From positions 1 to 43,875 of the forward strand of contig JAWKRR010000063.1 of assembly GCA_041389525.1 (NCBI GenBank): DNA of 43,875 nucleotides. Direction: 5' to 3'. Under the pieces are notes generated by a model, which was given only the letters and a program-made list of their open reading frames with translations, was not told where the DNA came from and ran no database searches. This stretch comes from JACKFB01 sp041389525. Lineage in GTDB: Bacteria; Myxococcota_A; UBA9042; PHBI01; JACKFB01. A program made the position numbers and the translations under genes. Position 1 is the first letter of the stretch, and every line of letters starts with the position of its first letter. Shown piece by piece: positions 1-10,932 of the stretch.

Positions 1-1
1 G

Positions 2-1105
2 CTGAAGACCTGGATGGACTCGCGATTGCCCAAGGCCGAGCAGTACCAGCGGCTCGTCGAGGCGGCACGCCGCTATGACGCGATGTGCGCCGCGGGCGGC
101 TTTCCCACGGTCGCGTTGATCCGCGACAGGAAGAAGGACGCGAAGGCCGAGGCGGAGCGCATCCGCACGCTGCAGCTTCGTCTCGCCGCCGAGGGGTACT
201 TCACGGGAGAGCCGACCGGCGTGCTCGATGAGGCGACCGGGGCCGCGCTGACTCGGTATCAGGCGAATCACCAGCTCGAGGAGTCCGGGCGGTTGGACGC
301 GGAGACGCTCGAGATCCTGAACATCCCCTGCGATATCCGGCTGCGCTCGATTCGACACAACGCGCAGCGGTGGCGGACGACGGCGCGCACCGACGAGGCC
401 GTGTACGTCGAGGTGAACCTGGCGGCGCAGCGCGTGGAGTTCGTCGTGGACGGCACGGTGCGGATGGCGCAGCGCACGGTGGTCGGGACTGGACGCTGGT
501 ACTGGAACGACGAGGAGGAGCGCCGGATCTACCCGAAGGCCAGCCCGATCCTCCACGACGAGATCAACCAGGTCATCGTCAACCCGAGCTGGACCGTGCC
601 CCCGAGCATCGTGCGGCAGGAGTTCCAGAAGAAGATCGACAAGGATCCGCTGTGGCTCGAGAAGAAGGGCTACATCGTCGTCGAGAGCCCGAACGGTCTG
701 AAGACCGTGGTGCAGCCGCCGGGGCCGAAGAACACGCTGGGGGACGTGAAGATGATCTTCCCCAACAGCGAGAGCGTGTATCTGCACGACACCAACCAGC
801 GCAGCTACTTCCGGCGGGCGCGGCGCGACCTGAGCCACGGCTGCATCCGCGTCCACAACGCCCTGGACTTCGCGACCGAGCTGCTGGAGTGGGACGCGGA
901 GACGCGCGGTGAGCGCTGGCCTGACCGCCGCGTGCACACCCTGGCGCGCAACGACAAGACCTACTGGTACCGCCTGGAGAAGCACATCCCGATCTTCATC
1001 GAGTACTACACGGCGACGGTGGACGATGACGGGCTCGTGGGCTTCCACTGGGACGTGTACGACTACGACCGCGTGTTCTTCGAGGGGCAGCTCGGCCGTC
1101 GCTGA
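2..1105 (+). CDS. L,D-transpeptidase, YcbB/LdtD type (5' partial)
   Basis: Periplasmic peptidoglycan cross-linking enzyme that would form 3-3 bonds between stem peptides. Numbering from the ATG at 14: a YcbB-like helical segment with the AAGGFPTV signature (about 8-33), a peptidoglycan-binding domain type 1 (about 50-105), then a YkuD catalytic domain (about 130-310). The active site is SHGCIRV, with catalytic Cys277 and neighbouring His275 intact. The frame is open from the first complete codon and no signal peptide is visible, so the true start lies outside the window and the ATG at 14 is probably internal. The next gene begins 87 nt downstream with its own promoter candidate. Family assignment is confident; the exact subfamily is inferred from the N-terminal signature. 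Confidence 0.9.
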   Translation: MKTWMDSRLPKAEQYQRLVEAARRYDAMCAAGGFPTVALIRDRKKDAKAEAERIRTLQLRLAAEGYFTGEPTGVLDEATGAALTRYQANHQLEESGRLDAETLEILNIPCDIRLRSIRHNAQRWRTTARTDEAVYVEVNLAAQRVEFVVDGTVRMAQRTVVGTGRWYWNDEEERRIYPKASPILHDEINQVIVNPSWTVPPSIVRQEFQKKIDKDPLWLEKKGYIVVESPNGLKTVVQPPGPKNTLGDVKMIFPNSESVYLHDTNQRSYFRRARRDLSHGCIRVHNALDFATELLEWDAETRGERWPDRRVHTLARNDKTYWYRLEKHIPIFIEYYTATVDDDGLVGFHWDVYDYDRVFFEGQLGRR

Positions 1106-1118
1106 TTGCGGGCGTCGT

Positions 1119-1146
1119 TTGACCCGCCTGCGTGCGCCGATAGAAG
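1119..1146 (+). promoter_or_regulatory. Candidate sigma70-type promoter for the HEAT/hydrolase gene
   Basis: TTGACC at 1119-1124 and TAGAAG at 1141-1146 are separated by 16 nt, in the gap between two co-directional genes. The -35 matches consensus at 5 of 6 positions and the -10 at 4 of 6. Predicted transcription start is about 40 nt before the ATG at 1193. Confidence 0.4.
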
Positions 1147-1192
1147 ATGCGCCGGTGCGTTCCCGCACCCGTTCGCTGCGAGGCCCCCCCGC

Positions 1193-4018
1193 ATGATCCG
1201 CTCGCTTCTGCTTCGTTGTGCCGTTGGCGCCCTCGTCACACTGTCCTTGCCCGCCGCGGTGACCACGGCGCGGGCCGAGGATGCGCCGAGCGCTGACACC
1301 GCGGGCCGGCGCGTCGAGACCATGGCGATGTCGCTGCGCGAGATGATCGGCCTGGACCGCAAGCGGGTCGAGAACACGGCGGCGGAGATGGCGGCGGTCG
1401 GGCCGGCGGGCGCTCCGGCGTTGATCGAGCTGTTGGGCGACCCGGTGGCGGCCGTGCGGTTGGCGGCGGTGCAGGCGCTGAAGGCGGTCGCGGTGCCCGA
1501 GGGGCAGGCGCCGCTCATCGCGCGGCTCGGCGACGAGGACACGGCGGTCGCGGGCGCGGCTGCGGAGGCGGTCGGGGCCATCGAGGCGGACTGGGCCGTG
1601 GACGCGCTGGTGCGCTGGCTGGGGCACCCGGACCCGGGCGTGCGGAAGATCGTGATGGAGCAGATCGCCAAACGCGATGCGGACCGTGTGCGCGAGGTGG
1701 TGCGGCGCCAGCTGGCGAGCCCGCCGGTCGAGGTGGGGCGGGGGCCGTTCTTGGCGGCGCTGGGGCGCTTTCCCGACAAGGACACCAAGCGCGAGCTGCT
1801 CGAGGCGCTGAAAGACCCGGAGGACGCGCCGGCGGCGCTGCGTGGGCTTGGCGCGATGGGCGACGCGGCGGTGAAAGAGGTGGCGGCGTATGTGAAGGCG
1901 CACGCCCGCGATGAGGACCCCGCGCTGGCGGCTGCGGGGCTGGCGGTGCTGGCGAGCAGCGGCGCGAAGGGGTCGGCGGAGCTCGAGAAGATCCTGCCGT
2001 CCTTGCCGGCGGGCCTCGTGCACGCGGCGGTCGACCAGACCGTGGAGACGGCGGGCGAGGACGGCGGCGCGCGGCTGACGGCGCTCAGCGGTCACAAGAA
2101 CCTGGAGGTGCGGGTTCAGGCGCTGGAGCGGATGGCCGAGTCGGGTGCGGGCGACGCGACGGCGTTCCTCGCGTCCAACCTGAAGGCCAAGGACGACAAG
2201 GTTCAGCTCCTGGCGGCCAAGGCCCTGGTCGGCGGCAAGCGGAGCCCGGAGGCGGAGTCGCTGCTGATCTCGCGCTATCGGGAGGTGGCGCGGCGGCGCG
2301 GCGAGGGCAACCTCGAGCTGCGACGCCAGCTGCTGATGGCGCTGGGGCGCGTCGGTGCGGACGCGGCGGTGGCCGAGCTGGTGCAGGCCATCGGACGGGA
2401 CGACGAGGTCAACGCGGCGCTTACGGGGCTCGGCAGCGTCGGGGAGCCGGCGATCGGCTCGCTGCTCTTCGTGATCAAGACGGGCGACGCTGTGCGGACG
2501 CCGCTGGCGGTCGAGGCATTGGCGAACGCGGGGCCTGCCGCCATCGACCCGATGATGGGGCTGCTGACCCACCGGAGCCGGGACGTGCGCAACGTGGCGC
2601 GGACGGCGATGGCGCAGATCGGCAAGCCGGCCATCGTGCCGCACGTCATCGAATTGCTTCAGGACCCTGAGACGCCGGGTCGCCCGCAGCTGATGGCGCT
2701 GCTGGGCGCGCTGTACACGCCGGAGAGCTTCGAGACGCTGGTGCACGTCGCGCAGACGCATCAGGACGCGGAGATGCGGCTCGGCTCGGTGCGGGTGCTC
2801 AGCCAGAAGGCGGAGCCGCGAGTCCTCGAGGTTCTGCGTGGCATCGCGGCCCGCGACGAGTCCAACGAGGTCCGCCATCTCGCCGTGAAGTCGTTGATTT
2901 GGCAGGGCGACAAGGAGTCGGTGCCGCTGCTGCTGAAGGTGCTGATGGGCGACAAGGACTTCATCCGCAAGACCGCCGCCTTCGGGCTGGGTTATCTGGC
3001 GGGGCCAGACGACGTGCCGAAGCTGCTGGAGGGCATGGACACGCCGCGCAGTGAGATCCTGACGGCCGCACGCGACGCCCTGCGGCGGGTGACCTTCCGC
3101 CCCGACCTCGCGAAGCCCGAGGAGTTCAAGCGCTGGCACAAGGCGTGGCGCGAGCGGGACACGAAGCGGGCGAACGTGAAGGAAGGGGACATGACGCTGT
3201 CGGATGGCACGCGCATGTACTACGCGCTGGCGGGTCAGGGGCGTCCGCTGGTGATCCTGGGCGACGGGCCGGACTTCGCGCACGACTACCTGCGCGGACC
3301 CTTCGATCGCCTAGCAGAGCGGCGCGTCGTGCTCTACCTCGACCTGCCGGGACGCGGGCGCTCCACCCGCCCCACCGAAGAGGGCGTGAGCATCGGCCTG
3401 GAGCACGACGTTCGCTCGGTCGCCACCATGCTGACGCGCCTGAACCTGAAGGGCGTGGACCTCTACGGCCACGGGTGGGGCGCGATGGTCGCGGTGCGCA
3501 TCGCGGACAAGCACCCGAAGCTGGTTCGAAAGATGATCCTCGACGACTCGCCGCAGCCCACGTTGCGTGGCTGGGCCGCGCGGGTCGACGTCGGCGTCGC
3601 GCGGATGCTGGAGCCCTGGCAGAGCGACATGAAGATCTTCGAGGAGGAGGCTCGCCGCTTCCAGCCCGACGTGCGCGACGCGATGATCACCCGGGCGCTC
3701 CTCGCTGCGTTGCTGGAGCGGCCGCGCGTCATGCCGCAGATCGCGCCGCTGCTGGGCACCGATCCCGGGCTGCGGGGCGCCATCATCGCCCCCATGGGCG
3801 CCTTCGACCTGAGCGACGCGTACCGACGGATCAACGTGCCGACGCTGATGCTCTACGGCGCGGCGCCGCCCCTGGACGAAGCGGGCCTCGCGTGGCGGGC
3901 GGAGCTGATCGAGTCGAACTCGAACCTGCGGCTCACCGAGGTCTCGGGCGCCGGGCTGATGCCGGCCTTTGAGGCGACGGAGGCCTGGCAGGAGATCGTC
4001 GAGAACTTCCTGCCCTGA
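1193..4018 (+). CDS. Exported HEAT-repeat protein with C-terminal alpha/beta-hydrolase pseudoenzyme domain
   Basis: 941 aa from the ATG at 1193, chosen because it opens a signal peptide (MIRSLLLRC... through AVTTARA, about 27 residues); the frame is open further upstream but without a leader. Residues about 45-640 are back-to-back HEAT/PBS-lyase-like repeats, a scaffold for protein binding. Residues about 665-941 have an alpha/beta-hydrolase fold, with LDLPGRGRS and the nucleophile-elbow region LYGHGWGA. The elbow normally reads G-x-S-x-G, but here residue 761 is Gly (codon ggg at 3473). The C-terminal catalytic His position in GAGLMPAFE is Leu922. Two triad residues are therefore missing, so this is probably a non-catalytic binding module. 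The partner is unknown. The gene is convergent with the radical SAM gene. Confidence 0.88.
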   Translation: MIRSLLLRCAVGALVTLSLPAAVTTARAEDAPSADTAGRRVETMAMSLREMIGLDRKRVENTAAEMAAVGPAGAPALIELLGDPVAAVRLAAVQALKAVAVPEGQAPLIARLGDEDTAVAGAAAEAVGAIEADWAVDALVRWLGHPDPGVRKIVMEQIAKRDADRVREVVRRQLASPPVEVGRGPFLAALGRFPDKDTKRELLEALKDPEDAPAALRGLGAMGDAAVKEVAAYVKAHARDEDPALAAAGLAVLASSGAKGSAELEKILPSLPAGLVHAAVDQTVETAGEDGGARLTALSGHKNLEVRVQALERMAESGAGDATAFLASNLKAKDDKVQLLAAKALVGGKRSPEAESLLISRYREVARRRGEGNLELRRQLLMALGRVGADAAVAELVQAIGRDDEVNAALTGLGSVGEPAIGSLLFVIKTGDAVRTPLAVEALANAGPAAIDPMMGLLTHRSRDVRNVARTAMAQIGKPAIVPHVIELLQDPETPGRPQLMALLGALYTPESFETLVHVAQTHQDAEMRLGSVRVLSQKAEPRVLEVLRGIAARDESNEVRHLAVKSLIWQGDKESVPLLLKVLMGDKDFIRKTAAFGLGYLAGPDDVPKLLEGMDTPRSEILTAARDALRRVTFRPDLAKPEEFKRWHKAWRERDTKRANVKEGDMTLSDGTRMYYALAGQGRPLVILGDGPDFAHDYLRGPFDRLAERRVVLYLDLPGRGRSTRPTEEGVSIGLEHDVRSVATMLTRLNLKGVDLYGHGWGAMVAVRIADKHPKLVRKMILDDSPQPTLRGWAARVDVGVARMLEPWQSDMKIFEEEARRFQPDVRDAMITRALLAALLERPRVMPQIAPLLGTDPGLRGAIIAPMGAFDLSDAYRRINVPTLMLYGAAPPLDEAGLAWRAELIESNSNLRLTEVSGAGLMPAFEATEAWQEIVENFLP

Positions 4019-4022
4019 GCGG

Positions 4023-4033
4023 CGCCGGCGAGG

Positions 4034-4043
<10 letters not shown>
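4023..4043. terminator. Hairpin between convergent genes (bidirectional terminator candidate)
   Basis: CGCCGGC at 4023-4029 pairs perfectly with GCCGGCG at 4037-4043 around a 7-nt loop that contains the minus-strand stop codon (4034-4036). It fills the 15-nt gap between the two stop codons. No T tract follows, so function as a terminator is inferred from position. Confidence 0.45.
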
Positions 4044-6877
<2,834 letters not shown>

Positions 6878-6903
6878 GGAGGGGCTCCGGGTGTGGCAAG
6901 TCG

Positions 6904-6932
6904 CAGTAACCACAGGGGCGGCAGCGCGTCAA
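6904..6932 (-). promoter_or_regulatory. Weak promoter candidate for the radical SAM gene
   Basis: On the minus strand TTGACG (6927-6932) is a good -35. The matching -10 region around 6904-6910 (GTTACTG) is poor. The site lies 27 nt upstream of the start codon, in the divergent gap shared with the TPR gene. Confidence 0.3.
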
Positions 6933-6943
6933 CGCAGAGGTTC

Positions 6944-6973
6944 TTGGTCGGGATGGCGATGCGTGCGCATGAT
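6944..6973 (+). promoter_or_regulatory. Promoter candidate for the TPR membrane protein
   Basis: TTGGTC at 6944-6949 and CATGAT at 6968-6973 with 18-nt spacing, 27 nt before a start codon that has a consensus AGGAGG ribosome binding site. The hexamers are imperfect, so confidence is low. Confidence 0.3.
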
Positions 6974-7000
6974 GGCGGGCTGTATCAGGAGGATCCTGCG

Positions 7001-7876
7001 ATGAGTTCGAGTATGAGGCTCGCAGCCGCGGCGGGTGTGGCGCTGGCGCTCTTCGTCGGTGCGGCGGGCCCGGCCTTCGCGGCGTCATGCCCGGGGCCGC
7101 CTGGGCGCAAGACCGCCGGGAAGCTGTCGGACCGCGGGTTGGTCGCGGTGGACGAGGGGCGCCACGCGGAGGCCGCGCGGCTCTTCGACGACGCGTTCGC
7201 CTGCGACCATCACCCGACCCTGCTGTGGAACGCGGCGCGCGCGTACGAGAAGGCGGGCGAGCTTGACGTCGCGCGGGCGCGGTACGCGACCTATCGCGGG
7301 CTGCCGGGTTTGGAGGCGGCGCGGGCGGCGGAGGCGGGCGAGAAGGTGCGCACCATCGACGACATCCAGCGCCGACAGGCTGACGCAGGGAGAGGCACGG
7401 GCCGCGCGCTGGGGCGCCTGCGGGTCCCCGCCGCTTCGGTCGTGCGCAGCCCCGAGGCCTTGCCCGTGGAGGCCGCGCCGCCGCTGAACGTGGGCCGCGG
7501 GCAGCGCACGTCCGGATACGTGTTGCTCGGTGCTGGCGTGGCGGTGGCGGCCGTGGGCTTCGTGTTCATGTCGCGCGCCAACCACGCGTACGACGACCTC
7601 AACCGGGAGTTCGCGGACGGGATCGCCGAGGGCGACGCCGTGCGCTGGGCCCAGTACGAGGCGGGGCGCAAGTCGGCCGGGAAGGACGCGGATCGGGACC
7701 AGCGGACGATGTGGGCATTCTTCGGAGCGGGCGCCGCGGTCGCCGTGACCGGCACCGTCCTGGTGCTGACCGCGCCGCGTGGCCGGACTCCGTCGACGCG
7801 CGGCGACGCCACGGTGGTGGGCGCGGCGCCGATCCCAGGCGGCGCGGTGGCCTTCGGGCGGGTGCGATTCCGCTGA
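7001..7876 (+). CDS. TPR-containing protein with signal peptide and two membrane segments
   Basis: 291 aa. The start at 7001 has a perfect AGGAGG (6987-6992) 8 nt upstream. A signal sequence ends near GPAFA (about residue 26). A single TPR-like helical pair follows (residues about 40-125; GLVAVDEGRHAEAARLFDDA and LLWNAARAYEKAGELDVARA). Two hydrophobic helices at about 170-190 and 237-258 flank a charged loop, and the protein ends in GGAVAFGRVRF. This architecture (leader, TPR, two C-terminal TM helices) recurs in Myxococcota proteins without a defined role. Likely an inner-membrane protein with a periplasmic or cytoplasmic TPR. I cannot name a function. It is divergent from the radical SAM gene. 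Confidence 0.82.
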   Translation: MSSSMRLAAAAGVALALFVGAAGPAFAASCPGPPGRKTAGKLSDRGLVAVDEGRHAEAARLFDDAFACDHHPTLLWNAARAYEKAGELDVARARYATYRGLPGLEAARAAEAGEKVRTIDDIQRRQADAGRGTGRALGRLRVPAASVVRSPEALPVEAAPPLNVGRGQRTSGYVLLGAGVAVAAVGFVFMSRANHAYDDLNREFADGIAEGDAVRWAQYEAGRKSAGKDADRDQRTMWAFFGAGAAVAVTGTVLVLTAPRGRTPSTRGDATVVGAAPIPGGAVAFGRVRFR

Positions 7877-7957
7877 TGAGTCTGGCGATGGCCCGGCTTG
7901 GGATGGGGCGCGTGTTTGCGTGAGTCATCTCGCACAGTTCGGGCTGCCACTGCGCGC

Positions 7958-7987
7958 TTGACACGAATTGTGCCTAACCCCTAGTTT
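7958..7987 (+). promoter_or_regulatory. Promoter of the first Cys-rich lipoprotein gene
   Basis: Consensus TTGACA at 7958-7963 and TAGTTT at 7982-7987 with 18-nt spacing, about 30 nt upstream of the ATG at 8018. This is the best-looking -35 in the window. TTGACAC also occurs 61 nt before the paralogous gene at 9360, but without a convincing -10. Confidence 0.55.
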
Positions 7988-8017
7988 CCGCGACCTGGAC
8001 AACCCCCCGGAGCCCTC

Positions 8018-9181
8018 ATGAAGACGATGCGCCACCCCCTGATCGCGACCCTCGGCGTCGTGGCCCTCACCCTCACCTTGGCGGCTGGCTGCGACGACGG
8101 CGGCGGCACCAACGGCGCCGACGGCACCGTCAAGACGGACGTCGCGGCCGGCCCGGACGGGACCATCATCACACCCGATGGCACCACGGGCACCCCGGAC
8201 GGCACCACCGGGACTCCCGACGGCACCACCGGGACCCCGGACGGCACCACCGGGACCCCGGACGGCACCACCGGCAACGACACGACGGGCACGCCCGACA
8301 CCAACCCGCCCGCTCCCTTCTGTGGAGACACGCTGTGCAACGGCGGCGAGTCGCAGCTGACCTGCCCGGGCGATTGCGGCGGCACCGTCAGCCCGACCAG
8401 CCTGCTCTGCTTCGAGCTCAACGGCTGCCTCGCCGCGCAGTGCGCGGCGCTGCCCGTGGCCGAGCAGAACGCGTGTGCCAACGCGGCGATCAACGCAGGC
8501 GGCGCATGCCCGTCGGCCGCTGGCGAGCTGCCGCTCTTCCTCGCGGACAACCAGTGCCTGGTTCAGAACTGCGGCTCGGAGACCACCGCGGCCGGTCAGG
8601 CCGCGTGCATCGGCGCGAAGTGCGCGGGCACGCAGGCGACCTGCAACGCCGGCACCGTGAAGGGTTCCGGGACCTGTGGCGCTCTGCAGACCTGCATCCA
8701 GACCTGCCTGGTCGGAGGTCAGGTCGACGCGCCCTGCGCGCGCACCTGCTACTCGGCGACCAGCCAGGGCGGCCTCGAGCTCGACGTGAAGCTCAACTAC
8801 TGCCTGCTCGCGGCGTGCGCCAGCGCGCCCACCCAGGCGCAGCTCCAGCAGTGCGCGCAGGCGGCGCTGGCCCCCACGGGTACTTGCGGCCCCGCCCGCG
8901 CGGCCTGCCTGGCCGACGGCACCGTCGTCGTGGCTGACCCAACCCCCGACGCGAGCGGCGACATCAGCCAGCCCGACGCGGGCAGCGACACGTCCACCGA
9001 CACGACCGAGTCCGACGCCAGCCCCGACACCACCGAGGCGGACACGGCCGAGGACGCCGGCCCGCTGCCCGACTCCGTCCCGACGCCCGATGCGGCGAGC
9101 GACGCGAGCGGCGCCGGCTTCTCGCCCTTCTTCGGCGAGCGCTTCTTCCGCGCGCGTTTCGGGCAGGGTCACGGCTTCTAA
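8018..9181 (+). CDS. Cys-rich lipoprotein with tandem TPDGTTG repeats
   Basis: 387 aa, starting at the ATG at 8018 with GGAG 8-11 nt upstream. Lipobox LAAGC puts the lipidated Cys at residue 25, followed by Asp-Asp. Five 7-residue TPDGTTG repeats form a linker (about 52-86). Next comes FCGDTLCNGGE...TCPGDC, a four-Cys motif common in Myxococcota surface proteins. A domain with exactly 20 cysteines follows (about 128-305), then an acidic D/T/S-rich tail ending in a Phe/Arg-rich peptide. The 20-Cys domain is shared with the next gene at nearly identical spacings. The protein is presumably membrane-anchored in the envelope with extensive disulfide bonding. No enzymatic motif is visible and the function is unknown. 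The compositional bias at both ends suggests flexible stalks. Confidence 0.85.
   Translation: MKTMRHPLIATLGVVALTLTLAAGCDDGGGTNGADGTVKTDVAAGPDGTIITPDGTTGTPDGTTGTPDGTTGTPDGTTGTPDGTTGNDTTGTPDTNPPAPFCGDTLCNGGESQLTCPGDCGGTVSPTSLLCFELNGCLAAQCAALPVAEQNACANAAINAGGACPSAAGELPLFLADNQCLVQNCGSETTAAGQAACIGAKCAGTQATCNAGTVKGSGTCGALQTCIQTCLVGGQVDAPCARTCYSATSQGGLELDVKLNYCLLAACASAPTQAQLQQCAQAALAPTGTCGPARAACLADGTVVVADPTPDASGDISQPDAGSDTSTDTTESDASPDTTEADTAEDAGPLPDSVPTPDAASDASGAGFSPFFGERFFRARFGQGHGF
8171..8275 (+). repeat. Five tandem 21-bp repeats inside the lipoprotein gene
   Basis: Units start at 8171, 8192, 8213, 8234 and 8255 and each encode TPDGTTG. Units 2 and 4 are identical; the others differ at one to a few, mostly silent, positions. 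The near-identity indicates recent in-frame expansion, probably by slippage or recombination, and predicts copy-number variation between strains. Confidence 0.9.
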
Positions 9182-9197
9182 GAGGTCGGACATCATC

Positions 9198-9225
9198 CCC
9201 CGCGCCGCGGCCACGCGGCGCGGGG
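9198..9225 (+). terminator. Strong GC hairpin downstream of the first lipoprotein gene
   Basis: A perfect 12-bp stem: CCCCGCGCCGCG at 9198-9209 pairs with CGCGGCGCGGGG at 9214-9225 around a 4-nt loop. It starts 16 nt after the stop codon. No T run follows it directly. Confidence 0.5.
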
Positions 9226-9235
9226 AGCGCTCCCC

Positions 9236-9270
9236 ACGGGCCCGTCGGATTCACCCCCGGTCGGGCCCGT
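9236..9270 (+). terminator. Second hairpin, terminator-like, after the first lipoprotein gene
   Basis: ACGGGCCCG (9236-9244) pairs with CGGGCCCGT (9262-9270). The right arm runs into TCCGTTTCT, the closest thing to a T-rich tail in this region. Together with the preceding hairpin it probably ends the transcript before the paralogous gene. Confidence 0.5.
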
Positions 9271-9359
9271 TCCGTTTCTGGCGGTTGAGGGGGCCGAGTT
9301 GACACTGGCCCGCCGCCGCGCCGAACCTGCACCGGACTTCCGGCGAACCAGGAGCAGCC

Positions 9360-10208
9360 GTGCCAAACCTCAATGCAGATCCTCAGACGCGCCGCTCCAT
9401 GGCGCTTCGGTTGGGCTCGGTCGCCTGCGTCGCCGCGCTCTGTGCCCTCGGCGCATGTGATGACGGCAAGAGCGGCGGGAACAGCGACGCCGACGCCGTG
9501 GGGGCCGACGTCTCGGACTCCGCGACCACCCCAGAGGTCGTGGCTGCCGATACGGCCAATGACCTGGCAGCCCAGGCCGACGAGATCTCGACGCCCGACA
9601 GCGCGCCCGAGGTCACCCCGGACGCCGCGCCCGACCTCACGGTCACACCCGACACCACCACGTCGCCCGACGTGACGGTCCCGACAGGGCTGCTCTGCCC
9701 CTCGCTGGCGAGCTGTATGTTCGACGCCTGCGCTCAGGCCACCGCGGTGGACCTCCCCACCTGCGCCGCCGCCGCGGCGGTGACCTGCCAACCCGCCGAC
9801 GCCGCCGAGTCCGCGGGAGCCCTGAGCCTGGTGCAATGCGCGAGCGCGGCGGGCTGCTCCTTCAACCGCGAGCAGGCTAGCCACTACACCTGCTTGCGGC
9901 TCAGCTGCCTCACCGAAGACGCCACGTGCTGGGCGCCCTCAGCGACCGGGAACGGCGCCTGCGGCCTCATCGGCGGCTGCCTCAGCTCCTGCTTCGACCA
10001 GCCCGGCGCCATCGACGTGCCCTGCCACCGCGCGTGCTTGGAGGCGGTGTCGCCGGCGACGGTCGCGGAGTTCCTCGACCTGGACCTCTGCACCGAGGCC
10101 GGGTGTGTGGACTCGGCGCCCGAAAACCACGACCAGTGCAAGGCGACCACCGCGACCAACGGCCTGACCTGCACGACCCAGTACGACCAGTGCTTCGGCG
10201 GGCTCTAG
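9360..10208 (+). CDS. Cys-rich lipoprotein, paralogue of the preceding gene
   Basis: 282 aa from a GTG at 9360 with AGGAG 5 nt upstream; the in-frame ATG at 9399 would leave a shorter leader. Lipobox ALGAC gives lipidated Cys33, again followed by Asp-Asp. A D/T/P-rich stalk (about 40-110) leads to a domain with exactly 20 cysteines. Thirteen of its 19 inter-cysteine gaps are the same length as in the upstream lipoprotein, and the others differ by 1-3 residues. It lacks the TPDGTTG repeats, the CPxDC motif and the acidic tail. Tandem duplication of an ancestral gene followed by divergence of the stalks is the simplest explanation. Function unknown. The gene ends convergent to yggS. Confidence 0.85.
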   Translation: MPNLNADPQTRRSMALRLGSVACVAALCALGACDDGKSGGNSDADAVGADVSDSATTPEVVAADTANDLAAQADEISTPDSAPEVTPDAAPDLTVTPDTTTSPDVTVPTGLLCPSLASCMFDACAQATAVDLPTCAAAAAVTCQPADAAESAGALSLVQCASAAGCSFNREQASHYTCLRLSCLTEDATCWAPSATGNGACGLIGGCLSSCFDQPGAIDVPCHRACLEAVSPATVAEFLDLDLCTEAGCVDSAPENHDQCKATTATNGLTCTTQYDQCFGGL

Positions 10209-10235
10209 CCGCCTCGCGCGCGGGCTGCGGCGGCT
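10207..10235. terminator. Hairpin between convergent lipoprotein and yggS genes
   Basis: AGCCGCC (10207-10213) pairs with GGCGGCT (10229-10235) around a 15-nt GC-rich loop. The arms overlap both flanking stop codons. Bidirectional terminator inferred from position; no T tract. Confidence 0.45.
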
Positions 10236-10932
10236 AAGCTCTGGCGCCGAAGATCGCCGTGCCGACGCGAACCAGGGTGCTGCCCTCGGCGATGGCGTCG
10301 GCGAAGTCGTCGGACATGCCCATCGAGAGGACCGGCGCGCCGCGCGCGGCGTCGAGGCGGTCGGCGACGCCCTCGAGCAGATCGCGCATGCGCGCAAACG
10401 CCGCGCGGGGGCTGGCGACCGCGGCGGGGCGCGGGATGCACATCAGGCCGCGCAAGCTCAGGGCTGGGCTGGCTGCCACGAGGTCGGCCAGGGCGTCGAC
10501 GTCTTCCGGCGCACACCCCGATTTCTGCGCCTCGCGGTCGATGTCCACCTGGATGAGCACGGGCAGGGGACCTGGCGGGCCCGCGCCGTCCAGCCGACGG
10601 GCCAGGGCGTCGACAAGCGAGGCCCTGTCGATGGTGTGCAGCAGCGCCGGCCTGCACGCCGCGATGTGGCGCGCCTTGTTCGTCTGAACCGGCCCGATCA
10701 GGTGCCAAGCCAGCCCGAGATCCTGCAGCGTCTCGTGCCGCGCCTCGAAGGCCTGGACGAGGTTCTCGCCGAAGTCCACCTGACCGAGCGCCGCCAGCGC
10801 GCGCACCGCCTCATCGGGATGCCGCTTCGACACCGCCACCAGGGTGACGTCCTCGACCCGGCGCCCGGCGGCGCGACAGGCCTCGCCGATGCGCTCGCGC
10901 ACCGCGTCGTACCGCTGGGCCAGCCCGGTCAA
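10234..10932 (-). CDS. yggS: PLP homeostasis protein, YggS/PROSC family
   Basis: 232 aa. A cytosolic pyridoxal-phosphate carrier with an alanine-racemase-like TIM-barrel fold and no known catalytic activity. Family motifs: VAVSKRHPDEAVR (the PLP-binding Lys), DFGENLVQAF, WHLIGPVQTNKAR, the long VLIQVDIDREAQKSG stretch, and SMGMSDDFADAI near the C-terminus. The start is taken as TTG at 10932, whose TTGA overlaps the maf stop TGA (10929-10931). This start gives the normal family length and implies translational coupling to maf; no other in-frame ATG/GTG lies nearby. Cotranscribed with maf. Confidence 0.9.
   Translation of the reverse strand: MTGLAQRYDAVRERIGEACRAAGRRVEDVTLVAVSKRHPDEAVRALAALGQVDFGENLVQAFEARHETLQDLGLAWHLIGPVQTNKARHIAACRPALLHTIDRASLVDALARRLDGAGPPGPLPVLIQVDIDREAQKSGCAPEDVDALADLVAASPALSLRGLMCIPRPAAVASPRAAFARMRDLLEGVADRLDAARGAPVLSMGMSDDFADAIAEGSTLVRVGTAIFGARA

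Noticed and set aside
8171..8275. Possible CRISPR or regulatory direct repeats
   Set aside because: Contiguous 21-bp units without spacers, in frame and coding TPDGTTG inside a lipoprotein.
9299..9304. TTGACA -35 element before the second lipoprotein gene
   Set aside because: The hexamer is perfect, but no acceptable -10 lies 16-18 nt downstream, so it was not listed as a promoter.
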